From Flavobacteriaceae bacterium (GTDB lineage: Bacteria; Bacteroidota; Bacteroidia; Flavobacteriales; Flavobacteriaceae), in NCBI GenBank assembly GCA_016763215.1, contig JAESUF010000346.1, positions 1-7,024 of the forward strand: 7,024 nucleotides of DNA, in the 5' to 3' direction. The position numbers and the translations under genes are program-made. The notes under the pieces were generated by a model. It was not told the origin of the DNA. It searched no databases and saw only the letters and a program-made list of their open reading frames with translations. Below are positions 6,172 to 7,024 of the stretch, piece by piece. Position 1 is the first letter of the stretch, and every line of letters begins with the position of its first letter.

Positions 6172-6930
6172 TTACAAAGACTTTTCAATTTCAGAAACAC
6201 CTTTCTGCATGATGGAAATGTATTTTTCCACATTCTCCATTTTAAATCGGCTTGAAGGTCCAGATGCACTTACGCCAGCGATGACTTCTCTTTTTTTGTT
6301 GAAAACAGGAATGGCAATACAGATCAATCCTAATTCAGATTCTTCCAAATCTAGGGAGTACCCTTGTTTTTTAATCGTTTGAAACTCACTTGCTAATTTA
6401 GTTATGTCTGTTATTGTGTTGCTTGTTAGTGAATTAAAATAACTGTTTTTTAAATATGCTTTTTGTTCTTCGGAAGAAGAGAAAGCGACAAGAAGCTTTC
6501 CAATTGCGGTTGCATATGCAGGTTGATAAGAGCCAATAGAAGTACTTATTTTTAAACCATTCAGACTGTCTGCTTTATTAATGTACAAAACCTGCGATTC
6601 CTTTAAGATTCCTAAAAGAACCGTTTCTTCAATGTCTAATGCAATGTTTTTGATTGGGTTATTGCTAATTGAAGCCAGCGATTGATAAAGTGAAACACGA
6701 TTCCCTAGTTCAAAAAGTTTGCTCCCAAGACAATACTTTTCGTTCTCATTTTGGTACACAATATGTAAGGAAACTAAAGTGCTTAACAAACGATATGTTG
6801 TGCTTTTGTTGTATCCAGTTTTACTGGCCAACTCTCGTACACCCCATTCTTTTTTATTGCTTGTAAAAGCATCAAGTACTGTGAAAGCTTTAATAATGGA
6901 TTGATTTAAGTTTTTAGTGTTTGTATCCAT
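6172..6930 (-). CDS. IclR-family transcriptional regulator
   Basis: The 252 residues are a full-length IclR protein, a family of dimeric DNA-binding regulators that sense small metabolites. Residues about 8-75 form the winged helix-turn-helix, with the recognition region WGVRELASKTGYNKSTTYRLL (29-49) and the wing ending in YCLGSKLFELG. Residues about 85-250 are the effector-binding domain, with the family signatures AYATAIGKLLVAF (138-150), SLDLEESELGLICIAIPVF (192-210) and ASGPSSRF (222-229). The gene converges on serA with only 9 nt between stop codons, so it need not regulate serA. Its own upstream region holds a half-site cluster and a divergent promoter, and the likely target lies beyond the right edge. 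IclR proteins in related bacteria often control sugar-acid or aromatic catabolism, but the effector cannot be read from this sequence. The ATG at 6930 gives a normal N-terminal length. Confidence 0.95.
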   Translation of the reverse strand: MDTNTKNLNQSIIKAFTVLDAFTSNKKEWGVRELASKTGYNKSTTYRLLSTLVSLHIVYQNENEKYCLGSKLFELGNRVSLYQSLASISNNPIKNIALDIEETVLLGILKESQVLYINKADSLNGLKISTSIGSYQPAYATAIGKLLVAFSSSEEQKAYLKNSYFNSLTSNTITDITKLASEFQTIKKQGYSLDLEESELGLICIAIPVFNKKREVIAGVSASGPSSRFKMENVEKYISIMQKGVSEIEKSL

Positions 6931-6951
6931 GGATATTTCGAGTGATATTTT

Positions 6952-6981
6952 TTGCTAAAGTAATAAAAAGCTGTAAATTTA
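6952..6981 (+). promoter_or_regulatory. Candidate rightward promoter divergent from the IclR gene
   Basis: TTG (6952-6954, within a TTTTTTG run), a 19-nt spacer and TAAATTTA (6974-6981) fit the Bacteroidota promoter TTG-N19-TANNTTTG with one mismatch in the last position. Transcription would start near 6986 and run right, out of the window, into a gene not seen here. On the opposite strand TACTTTAG (6962-6955) is a one-mismatch -7 box for the regulator itself. The two candidates overlap, as is common for divergent regulator-target pairs. Confidence 0.45.
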
Positions 6982-7014
6982 TAAAACATCGTTTCACATA
7001 ATGAAACAGTTTGA
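6982..7014. promoter_or_regulatory. Cluster of TGAAAC-type half-sites, probable IclR operator
   Basis: Four half-sites follow one another: TAAAAC (6982-6987), GTTTCA (6991-6996), TGAAAC (7002-7007) and GTTTGA (7009-7014). The central pair, GTTTCA-N5-TGAAAC, is a perfect inverted repeat. The outer pairs form inverted repeats with one mismatch each (spacers 3 and 1 nt). TGAAAC/GTTTCA arms are the half-sites of the IclR-family regulator KdgR in enterobacteria, and TAAAAC-ATC-GTTTCA has the same orientation as that box. The cluster covers the predicted start of the rightward transcript and lies 52 nt upstream of the IclR start codon. Binding by the adjacent IclR protein is inferred from position and similarity. 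Confidence 0.55.
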
Positions 7015-7024
7015 TTGAGGAATA

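Noticed and set aside
6160..6180. Terminator between the convergent serA and IclR genes
   Set aside because: Only CTTT/AAAG pairing (6165-6168 with 6176-6179) is visible in the 9-nt gap and its flanks. The transcripts probably overlap or end inside the opposite gene, but no hairpin supports a call.
6669..6904. Two + strand open frames (6669-6866 and 6719-6904) opposite the IclR N-terminus
   Set aside because: They are antisense to the conserved helix-turn-helix coding sequence and have no features of their own.

Overview
The window is mostly chromosome of a marine-type Bacteroidota bacterium, probably of the Flavobacteriia. The evidence is the low GC (about 37% where I counted), the style of the proteins (a GcvP starting MNTYSFQRRHIGP, a fused SerB-SerA), and promoter-like sequences of the Bacteroidota type (TTG, about 19 nt, then TANNTTTG) instead of sigma70 boxes. 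The first ~240 bases do not fit. They are about 56% GC by my count and encode the C-terminal end of a methyl-accepting chemotaxis receptor of proteobacterial type. The change falls at a strong bidirectional terminator (281-312), so the left edge is either a metagenome assembly chimera (most likely) or a transfer boundary.

Layout: (1) 1-243, + strand, tail of a chemoreceptor ending in a CheR-docking pentapeptide. (2) 281-312, shared intrinsic terminator. (3) 336-3179, - strand, gcvP, full-length glycine decarboxylase. (4) 3180-3307, a short divergent promoter region. (5) 3308-4126, + strand, a polytopic membrane protein resembling UbiA prenyltransferases but with only one of the two Asp motifs. 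(6) 4127-4269, an intergenic stretch with several dyads, including a 9-bp perfect inverted repeat just before the next start. (7) 4270-6162, + strand, a 630-residue fusion of phosphoserine phosphatase (SerB-like) and D-3-phosphoglycerate dehydrogenase (SerA) with a serine-sensing ACT domain. (8) 6172-6930, - strand, an IclR-family regulator convergent with serA. (9) 6931-7024, a divergent control region with a candidate rightward promoter followed by a cluster of TGAAAC-type half-sites, probably the operator of the IclR protein and of a gene beyond the right edge.

Metabolically, the fused SerB-SerA supplies serine from 3-phosphoglycerate (SerC is not in the window), and GcvP breaks down glycine derived from serine to feed one-carbon units. 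The two genes therefore sit on the same serine-glycine-C1 axis, but they are on opposite strands and separated by the UbiA-like gene, so they are not an operon. No mobile element, CRISPR array, tRNA or rRNA was seen. I found no clearly new multi-gene system. The points most worth a second look are the SerB-SerA fusion, the degenerate UbiA-like protein, the dyads over candidate promoters, and the compositional junction at the left end.
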